9,285 nt of DNA from CAZXDS01 sp964639525. Lineage in GTDB: Bacteria; Bacteroidota; Ignavibacteria; Ignavibacteriales; Melioribacteraceae. Both the position numbers and the translations under genes were made by a program. The notes under the pieces are model-generated. The model ran no database searches, had not been told where the DNA came from, and saw only the letters and a list, made by a program, of their open reading frames with translations. Below, one piece after another: positions 1 to 6,364 of this stretch (positions are counted from its first letter, which is position 1; each line of letters opens with the position of its first letter). The DNA is taken from contig CAZXDS010000136.1 of assembly GCA_964639525.1 (NCBI GenBank), forward strand, positions 1-9,285, read 5' to 3'.

Positions 1-29
1 AAAAAATATTTCAAAAATAAAAAAAATCA

Positions 30-1517
30 TTATCTCAGCAGCATCATCTTTTTTGTCTGCAAAAAATCACCCGTTTTCAATTGATAAAAATATATCCCAC
101 TTGGTAAATTCTCTGCATCAAATTCAACAGTGTAGTTTCCCGGGGGTTGTTCCTGTTTTATCAATGTTGTTATTTCACGCCCCGTAATATCAAATATTTT
201 TAACGTAATGTTTAATGCCGCGTTATGGTCAACAAGTTTATTTGTCAACGAATACTTAATTGTAGTAGTAGGATTAAACGGATTAGGGTAATTCCGATAT
301 AATTTAGATTCATTTGGTAATTCGTCTATTAAATTATTAATACCAAGAAGCGGACTGTATTCAAAACAACCCATATCCGGAGCAATACCGTAAAATTCAG
401 AAGAATCCATATCAACAACAGTAATTATTTCCTGAAAAGCATCTTGAATTGTTAGAGAATCTGTACCAGAATTAATGCAAGGCGAAGTCGCCGACAAGTA
501 AAAATTATTATTTACCTCATCAACAAATTCAGCATCAACATTAATATTATTACTTCCTTCAGCACCTTCCGGAAAAGGAGTATTACAATAATTTACTTCG
601 GCATAACCTAAATCAAGATATATGTTATCGCTGTATGCTCCGTGATTATTGTAAATTATGGAATTAGTAAATGAAGCATCTGAAAAAGCTAATTCCACTG
701 CACCACCATCACCGCCGGAAGCAGCGTTATTTATCATTGTGCAATTTACAAATTTAATTCTCGCACTATAACCTTCAATAAGTACACTCCCTCCACTTGA
801 ATATGTTGTAATGTTGCCGATAAACAAACTGCGCCTAATTTGCGTATCATAACAGCCATACAAACAAATGGCACCACCACCATACAACACTGTATTATCA
901 ATAAAAGTGCATCTATCAATATACACTCCATTATCCCCGGTTAGTTTTATTGCTCCGCCTTCACCATAAGAATGATTATTAACAAATTTACAATTTAATA
1001 TTTGAGTTTCCGAAGTTGTATTAATACCGTATATTGCTCCGCCCATTCCATTATCTTCCGCAGTAGCTTCATTATTACTAAAAAGACAATTTTCAACAAT
1101 AATATCTGAATTATCAAGCATAAGACCGCCTCCGTGCTGATCGGGGAAATTGCTTCCGCTCGTTTTTCCGTATTCAATACGACAAAAAGCAAGATGACTG
1201 ATATTCAGGGAACTGTCAACGCGAATACCGTGCCAGCCCTCAGTAATGTTATCGGTTGTAAAATAAATACTGTCGGTTTCTGTCCCTACTGCTTGAAGTT
1301 TTCCTCTTACCGTAAATTTAAAATTTCCTTCCATTTTTACTACAACTCCAGGTAAAATGGTCAACATTTGACGCGAGGCAACAACGATATCGCCAATGAC
1401 GAGATAAGGGGAACCTGCTTTACTCCACGTTCCTGATTGATTTCCGCTTACGGAAGTTTGAGAAAATATTGATACCGGTAATAATACAATTAATAAAAAA
1501 GTATGTAACCTTTTCAA
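30..1517 (-). CDS. Secreted right-handed beta-helix protein with C-terminal (type IX-like) sorting domain
   Basis: The 495-residue product is predicted to be exported and surface-attached or released; its ligand is unknown. Residues 1-20 form a signal peptide (MKRLH, a hydrophobic stretch, then SIFSQ). Residues about 36-90 resemble the entry strands of a beta-helix. Residues about 105-320 carry repeated 'NC.F.NN......GGAI' rungs (for example 143-149, 175-181, 202-208, 258-264), typical of parallel beta-helix repeats. 'NNNFYLSATSPCINSGTDS' (336-354) and 'DMGCFEY' (381-387) are the usual exit of such folds. The tail at 408-495 holds YPNPFNPTTTI (410-420) and LPSGIYFYQL (471-480) and ends KKMMLLR, matching the T9SS type A/FlgD-like sorting domain. 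The start is TTG; a GAGGG sequence five bases upstream and the signal peptide right after it support this start. No secretion-machinery gene is nearby. Family assignment is firm, function is not. Confidence 0.9.
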   Translation of the reverse strand: MKRLHTFLLIVLLPVSIFSQTSVSGNQSGTWSKAGSPYLVIGDIVVASRQMLTILPGVVVKMEGNFKFTVRGKLQAVGTETDSIYFTTDNITEGWHGIRVDSSLNISHLAFCRIEYGKTSGSNFPDQHGGGLMLDNSDIIVENCLFSNNEATAEDNGMGGAIYGINTTSETQILNCKFVNNHSYGEGGAIKLTGDNGVYIDRCTFIDNTVLYGGGAICLYGCYDTQIRRSLFIGNITTYSSGGSVLIEGYSARIKFVNCTMINNAASGGDGGAVELAFSDASFTNSIIYNNHGAYSDNIYLDLGYAEVNYCNTPFPEGAEGSNNINVDAEFVDEVNNNFYLSATSPCINSGTDSLTIQDAFQEIITVVDMDSSEFYGIAPDMGCFEYSPLLGINNLIDELPNESKLYRNYPNPFNPTTTIKYSLTNKLVDHNAALNITLKIFDITGREITTLIKQEQPPGNYTVEFDAENLPSGIYFYQLKTGDFLQTKKMMLLR

Positions 1518-1522
1518 AAGCG

Positions 1523-1527
1523 CCCTC
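1523..1527 (-). promoter_or_regulatory. Shine-Dalgarno GAGGG that supports a TTG start
   Basis: On the minus strand GAGGG is followed by five bases (CGCTT) and then TTG, the first codon of the beta-helix protein. No in-frame ATG lies near the signal peptide, so this site decides the start. Confidence 0.55.
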
Positions 1528-1540
1528 GCAATATTTTAAT

Positions 1541-1610
1541 TTAGTGTTACTACAAGATTAATTAACCGTGATTAGAAAGGCAAATAAATATAGATTTTTT
1601 TTAACACTAA
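1541..1610. repeat. Widely spaced 9-bp inverted repeat upstream of the beta-helix gene
   Basis: TTAGTGTTA (1541-1549) is the exact reverse complement of TAACACTAA (1602-1610), with 52 bases between the arms. The pair lies in the 189-bp gap between the transporter stop and the beta-helix start. It could be a looped operator pair. In such AT-rich DNA a chance match of this length is also possible. Confidence 0.3.
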
Positions 1611-1706
1611 TATAATCTGCAATTACAACATCCGAATAAAAATATTTTAAAAGTTGTATATTTTTTGGAGACTTGTTTTACTATAGTGAATATAATTCAG
1701 ACTGTT

Positions 1707-2636
1707 TTATAAATTTTGAGTAAGTAAAAAAAGTGAGCCGACACCGATTATTATCCATAGCACTATACCGAGAATAAAGCTTTTCATTCCTGCTTTTTTT
1801 GCTTCGGAAATAGAAATATTGGAACCGATTAAGAAAAGAGCAATTACCATTCCGCGTTTTCCCAACCAATGAAGATGATTAAATGTAGTCTGCAAATTCG
1901 GAAATAAATACGCTATTACAATACTGCCGACAAAAAGTGCAATAAACCAGGGAACTTTTATTTTTCCGCTAATTTTATCTTTTTGAAACAGGGCAATAAC
2001 TATGGTTAATGGAATAATCCACAGTGCACGAATTAACTTTACGGTAGTTGCAATTTCGAGTGCTTTTGCTCCGTAAGTTGCTCCTGCCCCGACTACAGAA
2101 CTTGTATCGTGAATTGCAATTGCCGCCCAATAACCGAATGTGGTCTGACTTAGATTTAAGCTGTGCCCGATAATCGGGAAAATAATCAGTGCAATAGCAT
2201 TAAGAATAAATACTACAACCAAAGCAAATGAAAATTGATAACTCTTTGCATTTATAACCGGTCCGACAGCAGCAATTGCACTACCGCCGCAAATAGCAGT
2301 TCCCGATGAAATAAGAACGGCTATCTTGGAATCTACTTTAAGAAATTTCCCAATTAAAATACCAATAGTCATAACAACGGTAACAGATATTGCCGTTATA
2401 AAAAATCCCGTTTGTGAGGCGCTAATAACATGAGTTAAATTCATTCCGAAACCAAGTAATACAATAGAAGCCTGCAACGAAAGTGAAGTATATTTTGAAA
2501 TGCTCTGATGCTTTATTCCAATTAACGATAACACAAGACCTATCGCCAACGCGATTGCAGGTGAAATAAAAGGCATGAAACACAGAAAAATGACAATGCT
2601 GAAAATAGTTGTTATTTGCTTTTGGCTAAATCTCAT
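1707..2636 (-). CDS. YeiH-family putative sulfate exporter (UPF0324 membrane protein)
   Basis: This is an integral inner-membrane protein of 309 residues, with roughly ten hydrophobic segments covering most of its length. It carries the two hallmark loops of the YeiH family (Pfam Cons_hypoth698): SGTAICGGSAIAA (111-123) and AIHDTSSVVGAG (174-185). A C-terminal 'GKRGMVIALFLIGSNIS' stretch (259-275) is also typical. The family is annotated as putative sulfate exporters, but the substrate is weakly established. I chose the ATG at 2636, which leaves the usual short tail before the first membrane segment. A TTG at 2663, with AAGG seven bases upstream, would add nine residues and cannot be excluded. 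The gene follows a LysR regulator in tandem with a gap of about 50-80 bp. Enterobacteria pair yeiH with the LysR gene yeiE, which supports a regulator/transporter unit. Length is normal and I see no damage. Confidence 0.9.
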   Translation of the reverse strand: MRFSQKQITTIFSIVIFLCFMPFISPAIALAIGLVLSLIGIKHQSISKYTSLSLQASIVLLGFGMNLTHVISASQTGFFITAISVTVVMTIGILIGKFLKVDSKIAVLISSGTAICGGSAIAAVGPVINAKSYQFSFALVVVFILNAIALIIFPIIGHSLNLSQTTFGYWAAIAIHDTSSVVGAGATYGAKALEIATTVKLIRALWIIPLTIVIALFQKDKISGKIKVPWFIALFVGSIVIAYLFPNLQTTFNHLHWLGKRGMVIALFLIGSNISISEAKKAGMKSFILGIVLWIIIGVGSLFLLTQNL

Positions 2637-2702
2637 ATTTTTGTCCCAATTAATGAATGACAAAAATATGCCTTGTATATAATTTAAACAAATACTCTAT
2701 TG

Positions 2703-2721
2703 TTATAGTTCATAACTATAA
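2703..2721. promoter_or_regulatory. Perfect 19-bp palindrome, candidate LysR-type operator
   Basis: TTATAGTT-CAT-AACTATAA is a perfect inverted repeat with 8-bp arms and a 3-bp centre. Its core, ATAG-N7-CTAT, fits the T-N11-A box bound by LysR-type regulators. It overlaps the TAG stop of the LysR gene (2716-2718) and lies 40 bp upstream of the TTG and 67 bp upstream of the ATG start of the YeiH gene. That position suits regulated transcription of the transporter separately from its regulator. Binding is inferred. Confidence 0.55.
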
Positions 2722-3603
2722 GTTATATTGCAAAAGGTAACGAGTAAATAACTTTGTTAATAATGCTTCTTGACCAAACCTGAGGGCAATTCTAAACTTA
2801 CGCTTAATTTTAATGCCCTTGACGTTTATTTTAACAATTTCTTTTGTACGAAATTCTTTTTCTAATGCTTTTTCAGATACGAGTGCGACACCATCAAAAT
2901 CGCATAAAAAATTCTTTATTGCCTCAGTGCTTCCAAGACTAATTAAAATATTTAGCTTTTCTAAAATTATTCCTTGTTTATTTAACGATTTCTGAATGAC
3001 TTCAAGTGTGCCGGATCCTTTTTCTCTCAGAACAATAGGTATATTTTGCAAATCAGCAAATGATATTGCTTCCAATTTGGAATAAACGCTGCTGCTGCCC
3101 GTAACGGCAATAATTTCATCGTTGAGAAAATCGACATATTTAATATCAGATTGAGAAGATTCATTTTCAACCAACGCCAAATCAATCTCATTTCCCAATA
3201 ATTTTTGTTCCACTTCAAATGAGTTACCATCAAACAAAAAGAGTTCAATTTCGGGATAGCGTTTATGAAAAGCAGCAATAACTTTTGGAATTACATATTG
3301 GGCAATTGTTGAGCTTGCACCTATACGGAGTGTACCTTTAAAAGTATCATTCAATCTTCCAAGTTCAAATTCAAGTTCTCGGTATTTCTGTTTAATAGTC
3401 TTTAAGTGCCGGTAGGTTAACTTTCCGGCTTTTGTTAAATATATTTTATTCCCTTTTCGCTCAAAAAGAGTAATGCCCAATTTGCTTTCCAGCTCTTTAA
3501 TGTGTTTTGTTACGGCAGGCTGACTAATAAACATTTCTTTTGCTGCTTTTGAAAAACTTAAATTCTCAGCTGCTGATAAAAAAATATTATCTCTATTGTC
3601 CAT
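2716..3603 (-). CDS. LysR-family transcriptional regulator (YeiE/CysB-like)
   Basis: This 295-residue protein has the standard LysR architecture and length. A winged helix-turn-helix lies at about 8-65, with the conserved 'AAENLSFSKAAKEMFISQPAVTKHIKELESKLGITLFER' pattern (11-49). A linker helix leads into a periplasmic-binding-like effector domain from about 90 to 290, starting 'GTLRIGASSTIAQYVIP'. Such proteins act as tetramers on T-N11-A boxes and respond to a small metabolite. The next gene downstream is a YeiH-type transporter; in enterobacteria a YeiE regulator sits beside yeiH, and YeiE has been linked to sulfite response. I infer that this protein controls the transporter and possibly itself: palindromes lie on both sides of the gene (2703-2721 and 3611-3625). 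The start is ATG, with a weak purine-rich AGAG just upstream. The effector is not predictable from sequence. A VOC-fold gene ends 57 bp upstream, on the same strand. Confidence 0.92.
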   Translation of the reverse strand: MDNRDNIFLSAAENLSFSKAAKEMFISQPAVTKHIKELESKLGITLFERKGNKIYLTKAGKLTYRHLKTIKQKYRELEFELGRLNDTFKGTLRIGASSTIAQYVIPKVIAAFHKRYPEIELFLFDGNSFEVEQKLLGNEIDLALVENESSQSDIKYVDFLNDEIIAVTGSSSVYSKLEAISFADLQNIPIVLREKGSGTLEVIQKSLNKQGIILEKLNILISLGSTEAIKNFLCDFDGVALVSEKALEKEFRTKEIVKINVKGIKIKRKFRIALRFGQEALLTKLFTRYLLQYNL

Positions 3604-3610
3604 ATTCTCT

Positions 3611-3625
3611 ATTATTGTTCATAAT
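3611..3625. promoter_or_regulatory. Imperfect dyad just upstream of the LysR gene
   Basis: ATTAT-TGTTC-ATAAT has 5-bp arms around a 5-bp centre and lies 7 bp before the LysR start codon. It shares the string GTTCATAA with the perfect palindrome at 2703-2721. It could be an autoregulatory site. The match is short and AT-rich, so support is modest. Confidence 0.3.
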
Positions 3626-3660
3626 TTTTTCGCTAAAACATACCGACATTAATTTGTTTG

Positions 3661-4188
3661 TTATTTGTCCTCTGCACCATGTTTATAATTCGGTTCATAA
3701 AGTTCAATCTTGTTTCCTTCAATGTCCATAATGTGAATAAACTTTCCGTATGCATATGTTTCAATTGTATCAAGTATTTTCACATTTTCCTTCCTAAGTT
3801 GTTTAACAAGTTTATCCAAGTTCTCAACTTTATAATTAATCATAAATTCTTTCTTTGAAGGGTTAAAATAACTATCATTTTCAGAGAACGGACTCCATTG
3901 AATTGAACCCCTTCTATTTGAATCAGCACCTTCCTGCCATTCAAAACTGGTACCATATTGGTTTGTATCAAACCCCAAATGGAATTTGTACCATTCCTTT
4001 AGTCTTTCAGGGCTTTTGCACTTAAAAAAGATTCCTCCAATTCCCGTAACCTTTTTTATATTGACGTTATTATTATTTCGCGTTTTTTTTACACTTTTGT
4101 TTGGTTTTTCTGTAATTAATACTTTGAAAAAGAAACCCAAACAAAACGCCAAAACGATTGCCAAAATTATTAAAATATTTTTTTTCAT
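3661..4188 (-). CDS. Membrane-anchored VOC (glyoxalase/bleomycin-resistance fold) protein
   Basis: The 175-residue product has a single hydrophobic segment at 5-24 (ILIILAIVLAFCLGFFFKVL), a charged, Asn-rich linker at about 27-45, and one VOC domain at about 46-166. The VOC domain opens 'VTGIGGIFFKCKSPERLKEWYKFHLGF' and closes 'IHIMDIEGNKIELYEP', where the Glu before the final Tyr-Glu-Pro is a usual metal ligand of the fold. VOC proteins include glyoxalases, dioxygenases and antibiotic-binding proteins; the substrate here cannot be told. Relatives of this subfamily are normally soluble proteins of about 120 residues that begin where the domain begins, so the N-terminal anchor is unusual. The Cys at position 16 is preceded by Phe, so it is not a good lipobox. 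The ATG start has AGG five bases upstream. The gene sits between the nucleotidyltransferase and the LysR gene and could be read with the latter. Confidence 0.85.
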   Translation of the reverse strand: MKKNILIILAIVLAFCLGFFFKVLITEKPNKSVKKTRNNNNVNIKKVTGIGGIFFKCKSPERLKEWYKFHLGFDTNQYGTSFEWQEGADSNRRGSIQWSPFSENDSYFNPSKKEFMINYKVENLDKLVKQLRKENVKILDTIETYAYGKFIHIMDIEGNKIELYEPNYKHGAEDK

Positions 4189-4205
4189 TTCTACCTATTT
4201 ATTTT

Positions 4206-4220
4206 GTCAAAATCTTTGAC
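4206..4220. promoter_or_regulatory. Dyad GTCAAA-N3-TTTGAC upstream of the VOC gene
   Basis: GTCAAA (4206-4211) and TTTGAC (4215-4220) are perfect complements around ATC. The dyad ends 17 bp before the VOC start codon, in what would be the promoter or leader. It may be an operator or a small leader hairpin; nothing links it to a known regulator. Confidence 0.35.
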
Positions 4221-4236
4221 GTGATGCAGTGATGCA
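4221..4236. repeat. Two tandem copies of GTGATGCA
   Basis: GTGATGCA occurs twice without a gap (4221-4228 and 4229-4236), directly abutting the GTCAAA dyad. Loosely similar GATGYAGT-type sequence is found at about 5637-5662 in the gap before the reductase gene. It looks like a short degenerate repeat; no function can be assigned. Confidence 0.45.
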
Positions 4237-4262
4237 TTACCTTACTTGTAAAGACAGTGATA

Positions 4263-4280
4263 TTTCAAACAAATTTGAAA
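4263..4280 (-). other. AT-rich stem-loop after the nucleotidyltransferase stop
   Basis: TTTCAAA (4263-4269) and TTTGAAA (4274-4280) form a perfect 7-bp stem with a 4-base loop, 11 bases beyond the stop codon on the minus strand. There is no GC-rich stem and no T-run after it, so it is a weak terminator at best and may only protect the 3' end of the message. Confidence 0.3.
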
Positions 4281-4291
4281 CTCATCGTTAA

Positions 4292-4906
4292 CTATGGTTT
4301 TCCAATTAGATTATTGTAGTCTGCTATATTATCAATATCATCAAAAATTTGATTGTAATTACACTGCCAGTATTTTTGGTTTTTTATTAGCTGCGATAAT
4401 TCTTTCAAATTAGAGCTTATAGGTGATTTCATTATCATTTTGCTTACTCTATTGCTGAAAAGAATGGGATGACCTCGCCGATTATTTTTTACAGGCTGAA
4501 CCCAATCATATTTATCATCAATTTGCTCAACAAACTCTGTATAGAATTCACTTGGCAATGAAGGTTGATCAACAAAGTGATACAAAATCCAATCCGCTTC
4601 GGAGCATGCTCCAATCCCCTTTTGCAATGATAAAAACATTCCATCCTTAAAATCTTCATTAAAAACAAATTGTATTTTTGAACTTATTTCTTCGTTTTTA
4701 AAGTTTTTTAGACTTTTTTCAATATCTAATGAACGATAACCGATTACAACAATTATTTGATAACAAACATCATTTAATTTTTCAATCACATTTTGAATAA
4801 AGGTCTTGCCCTTAAATTGTAATAACGGTTTATATGCTCCCATTCTGTCTGATAATCCGGCAGATAAGACTAATCCTGTAATTTTTTTATTTTTTAAATT
4901 ATTCAA
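4292..4906 (-). CDS. MocA/MobA-like nucleotidyltransferase (probable molybdenum-cofactor cytidylyltransferase family)
   Basis: The 204-residue protein is a single Rossmann-like nucleotidyltransferase domain of normal length. The nucleotide-binding signature is LSAGLSDRMGAYK (14-26). VDQP (112-115) is the metal-binding region, RRGHPILF (143-150) is the substrate-binding loop, and DIDNIADY (190-197) replaces the usual 'D.DTPEDY' end motif. The second signature residue is Ala (SAG) rather than Gly (AGG), as in CTP-using MocA and unlike GTP-using MobA, so molybdopterin cytosine dinucleotide synthesis is the best guess. No xanthine-dehydrogenase-type oxidoreductase or other cofactor gene lies in the window, so another nucleotide-transfer role is possible. 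The start is TTG, directly after the TAA stop of the upstream reductase gene and in the same frame. No later start would keep the signature. Translation therefore probably depends on reinitiation. Confidence 0.83.
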   Translation of the reverse strand: MNNLKNKKITGLVLSAGLSDRMGAYKPLLQFKGKTFIQNVIEKLNDVCYQIIVVIGYRSLDIEKSLKNFKNEEISSKIQFVFNEDFKDGMFLSLQKGIGACSEADWILYHFVDQPSLPSEFYTEFVEQIDDKYDWVQPVKNNRRGHPILFSNRVSKMIMKSPISSNLKELSQLIKNQKYWQCNYNQIFDDIDNIADYNNLIGKP

Positions 4907-5614
4907 TTATTCTTTTGGATTAGTTGCAAATACGGTTAATTCTGTAATAAAACCTCTATCGTTCATTTCCAAAGCAGAAATTACTGAAAATGCAATATCT
5001 TTCGATTGTAATTTAGTTGCATTATAATCAGAGTTTTCCCTGCCGGAATTGACTTTAAAATCAGTTTGAACTTCACTTGGATTTATTAAAATTACGCGAA
5101 CATTGTATTTCCTAAGTTCTGCTCTCCAACATTCTGTAATTCCACGCAATGCAAATTTGGTTGCAACATAAGGCGTTCCATATGCAAAACCTTTTAAAGC
5201 AGCAGTTGAAGCTATATTTACAATATTTCCTGAGTTCTGATTCTTAAATATCTTTGCTGCTTCTCTACCGCACAAAATTGCACCAACAATATTTGTATTT
5301 AAAACTTGTTTTAATTCATCCGCATTAACTTTGTCAATTTCTGCAAAATATCCGTAACCGGCATTGTTTATTAATGCGTCCAATCTCCCGAAATCATTTT
5401 TAATATTTGCAAACATATTAACAACTTGCGCTTCGTCTGAAACATCACAAACATATCCGGTAAAACCATATTTTGCTGATACATTTTCCAATTTATCTTT
5501 GTTTCGACCGCAAATTATAACTTTGCCGCCTTTTTGTTTTGCCATCTCGGCAATTGAAAGACCAATTCCATTAGAGCCTCCGGTAACAAGAACTGCTTTA
5601 TCTAATAAATTCAT
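4907..5614 (-). CDS. Short-chain dehydrogenase/reductase (SDR), NAD(P)-dependent
   Basis: This 235-residue classical SDR is complete. The cofactor motif TGGSNGIG is at 11-18. An Arg after the second strand (CGRNKDK, 36-42) suggests NADP preference. CDVSD (56-60) contacts the adenine ring, and NNAG is at 83-86. The catalytic set is Asn108, Ser136, Tyr149 and Lys153 (YVATK). NPSEVQTDF (178-186) is the substrate-side motif following the active site. The physiological substrate is unknown; the sequence resembles general 3-ketoacyl- or glucose-dehydrogenase-like reductases. I chose the ATG at 5614 because AGAGAGGAAG lies just upstream. A GTG (5641) or ATG (5638) in the same frame would add 8-9 residues before the usual beginning of the fold. 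The downstream nucleotidyltransferase begins at the very next codon after the stop, so the two genes are co-transcribed. An NTF2-like gene lies 204 bp upstream on the same strand. Confidence 0.92.
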   Translation of the reverse strand: MNLLDKAVLVTGGSNGIGLSIAEMAKQKGGKVIICGRNKDKLENVSAKYGFTGYVCDVSDEAQVVNMFANIKNDFGRLDALINNAGYGYFAEIDKVNADELKQVLNTNIVGAILCGREAAKIFKNQNSGNIVNIASTAALKGFAYGTPYVATKFALRGITECWRAELRKYNVRVILINPSEVQTDFKVNSGRENSDYNATKLQSKDIAFSVISALEMNDRGFITELTVFATNPKE

Positions 5615-5617
5615 TTT

Positions 5618-5627
5618 CTTCCTCTCT
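5618..5627 (-). promoter_or_regulatory. Strong Shine-Dalgarno (AGAGAGGAAG) fixing the reductase start
   Basis: This purine-rich site ends three bases before the ATG at 5614, with the AGGA core about 5 bases away. It is the best ribosome-binding site among the minus-strand genes. It favours this ATG over the in-frame GTG/ATG 24-27 bases further upstream. Confidence 0.6.
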
Positions 5628-5818
5628 ACTTCTGCCATCACGTAGTGAACGATGTAGTATGTGTAAATCTTGTTTATCTTTTGCTGTTAAGTTTATTTGC
5701 ATGTCCAAATCTAAATAATTTATCTATCTTTAAACAGCCCTTTTTCCCAAAACCTTTAAATTTTTAGTGTACAAGGTATAACTGAAAAAATCACTTTAAG
5801 TTTTGTGGAGTACGGTAT

Positions 5819-6289
5819 TTAATTCTTATTCATAAATTTAGTCAACGCAATATTTGTTTTTGTTTGAATTTTATTTCTCATAAAAGAAGACCAGCCTAAC
5901 AGATAACCACTTGTTCCCAGAGCCTGTTTAGTCCAACTCCATAAATTAAAACTGTCTTTGTGTTCAATTATTTCCCCATCTAAAAATTTAAATGTTGCGG
6001 ATATTTTATTAACTACCTTTCTATTTCCCGGTCCATAATTATATTCCGCAATCCAGTTAGCTTTACCGGTTAATTCATTGGCTTCAATACTATTAAAATT
6101 AATTTTGAGATTATTGTCATTTTTGCTCAATAACATTTTCCACATACTTTTAGCTTTTTCTGCTTTTAGAGTTCCAAACGCAGGATCATGAAAAACAATA
6201 TTCTCATGATAACATTCAAGCATTCTTTCCACATTATTAGAAGCAAAAGATTGATAAAATTTTAGTATTAATTCTTCGTTCTTATGCAT
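5819..6289 (-). CDS. NTF2/SnoaL-like family protein
   Basis: The 156-residue cytosolic protein is a single cone-shaped NTF2-like domain. It opens 'NEELILKFYQSFASNNVERMLECYHENIVFHDPAFG' (4-39): an N-terminal helix pair followed by the conserved His-Asp-Pro around 34-36. Its last strands hold 'DGEIIEHKDSFNLWSW' (104-119), with the His110/Asp112 pattern common in the family. A C-terminal 'LGWSSFMRNKI' segment (131-141) marks the subgroup annotated as 'nuclear transport factor 2 family protein'. Members include ketosteroid isomerases, polyketide cyclases and many proteins of unknown role, so no reaction is assigned. In several bacteria such genes sit beside SDR genes, as here (204 bp upstream of one, same strand), which hints at a shared small-molecule pathway. 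The ATG start has no clear Shine-Dalgarno. A sigma-70-like promoter can be read about 45 bp upstream. Confidence 0.85.
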   Translation of the reverse strand: MHKNEELILKFYQSFASNNVERMLECYHENIVFHDPAFGTLKAEKAKSMWKMLLSKNDNNLKINFNSIEANELTGKANWIAEYNYGPGNRKVVNKISATFKFLDGEIIEHKDSFNLWSWTKQALGTSGYLLGWSSFMRNKIQTKTNIALTKFMNKN

Positions 6290-6335
6290 TATTTTAATCG
6301 GATGGTTTTCGTTTTATTAAGACTTTCAACATTTT

Positions 6336-6364
6336 TTTATACCTAAATTTTTTCAGATTTTGAA
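6336..6364 (-). promoter_or_regulatory. Candidate sigma-70-like promoter of the NTF2-like gene
   Basis: On the minus strand TTCAAA (6364-6359) and TATAAA (6341-6336) are separated by exactly 17 bases. The -10 box ends 46 bases before the ATG. A 7-bp inverted repeat, TTTCAGA (6351-6357) with TCTGAAA (6369-6375), surrounds the -35 box and could be an operator. In DNA this AT-rich such boxes also arise by chance. Confidence 0.35.

Noticed and set aside
746..1355. Reading frames overlapping the beta-helix gene in other frames and on the opposite strand
   Set aside because: They are shadows of the repetitive rungs of the real gene: no ribosome-binding sites, no domain resemblance, low-complexity translations.
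4191..4210. A perfect -35-like TTGACA on the minus strand before the VOC gene
   Set aside because: A -10 box at normal spacing would fall around or inside the start of the coding region and no good match is present. The TTGACA is part of the GTCAAA/TTTGAC dyad.
4907..5641. Longer reductase start at GTG 5641 or ATG 5638
   Set aside because: The strong Shine-Dalgarno sequence lies inside this extension, directly before the ATG at 5614, and the extra residues precede the normal beginning of the SDR fold.
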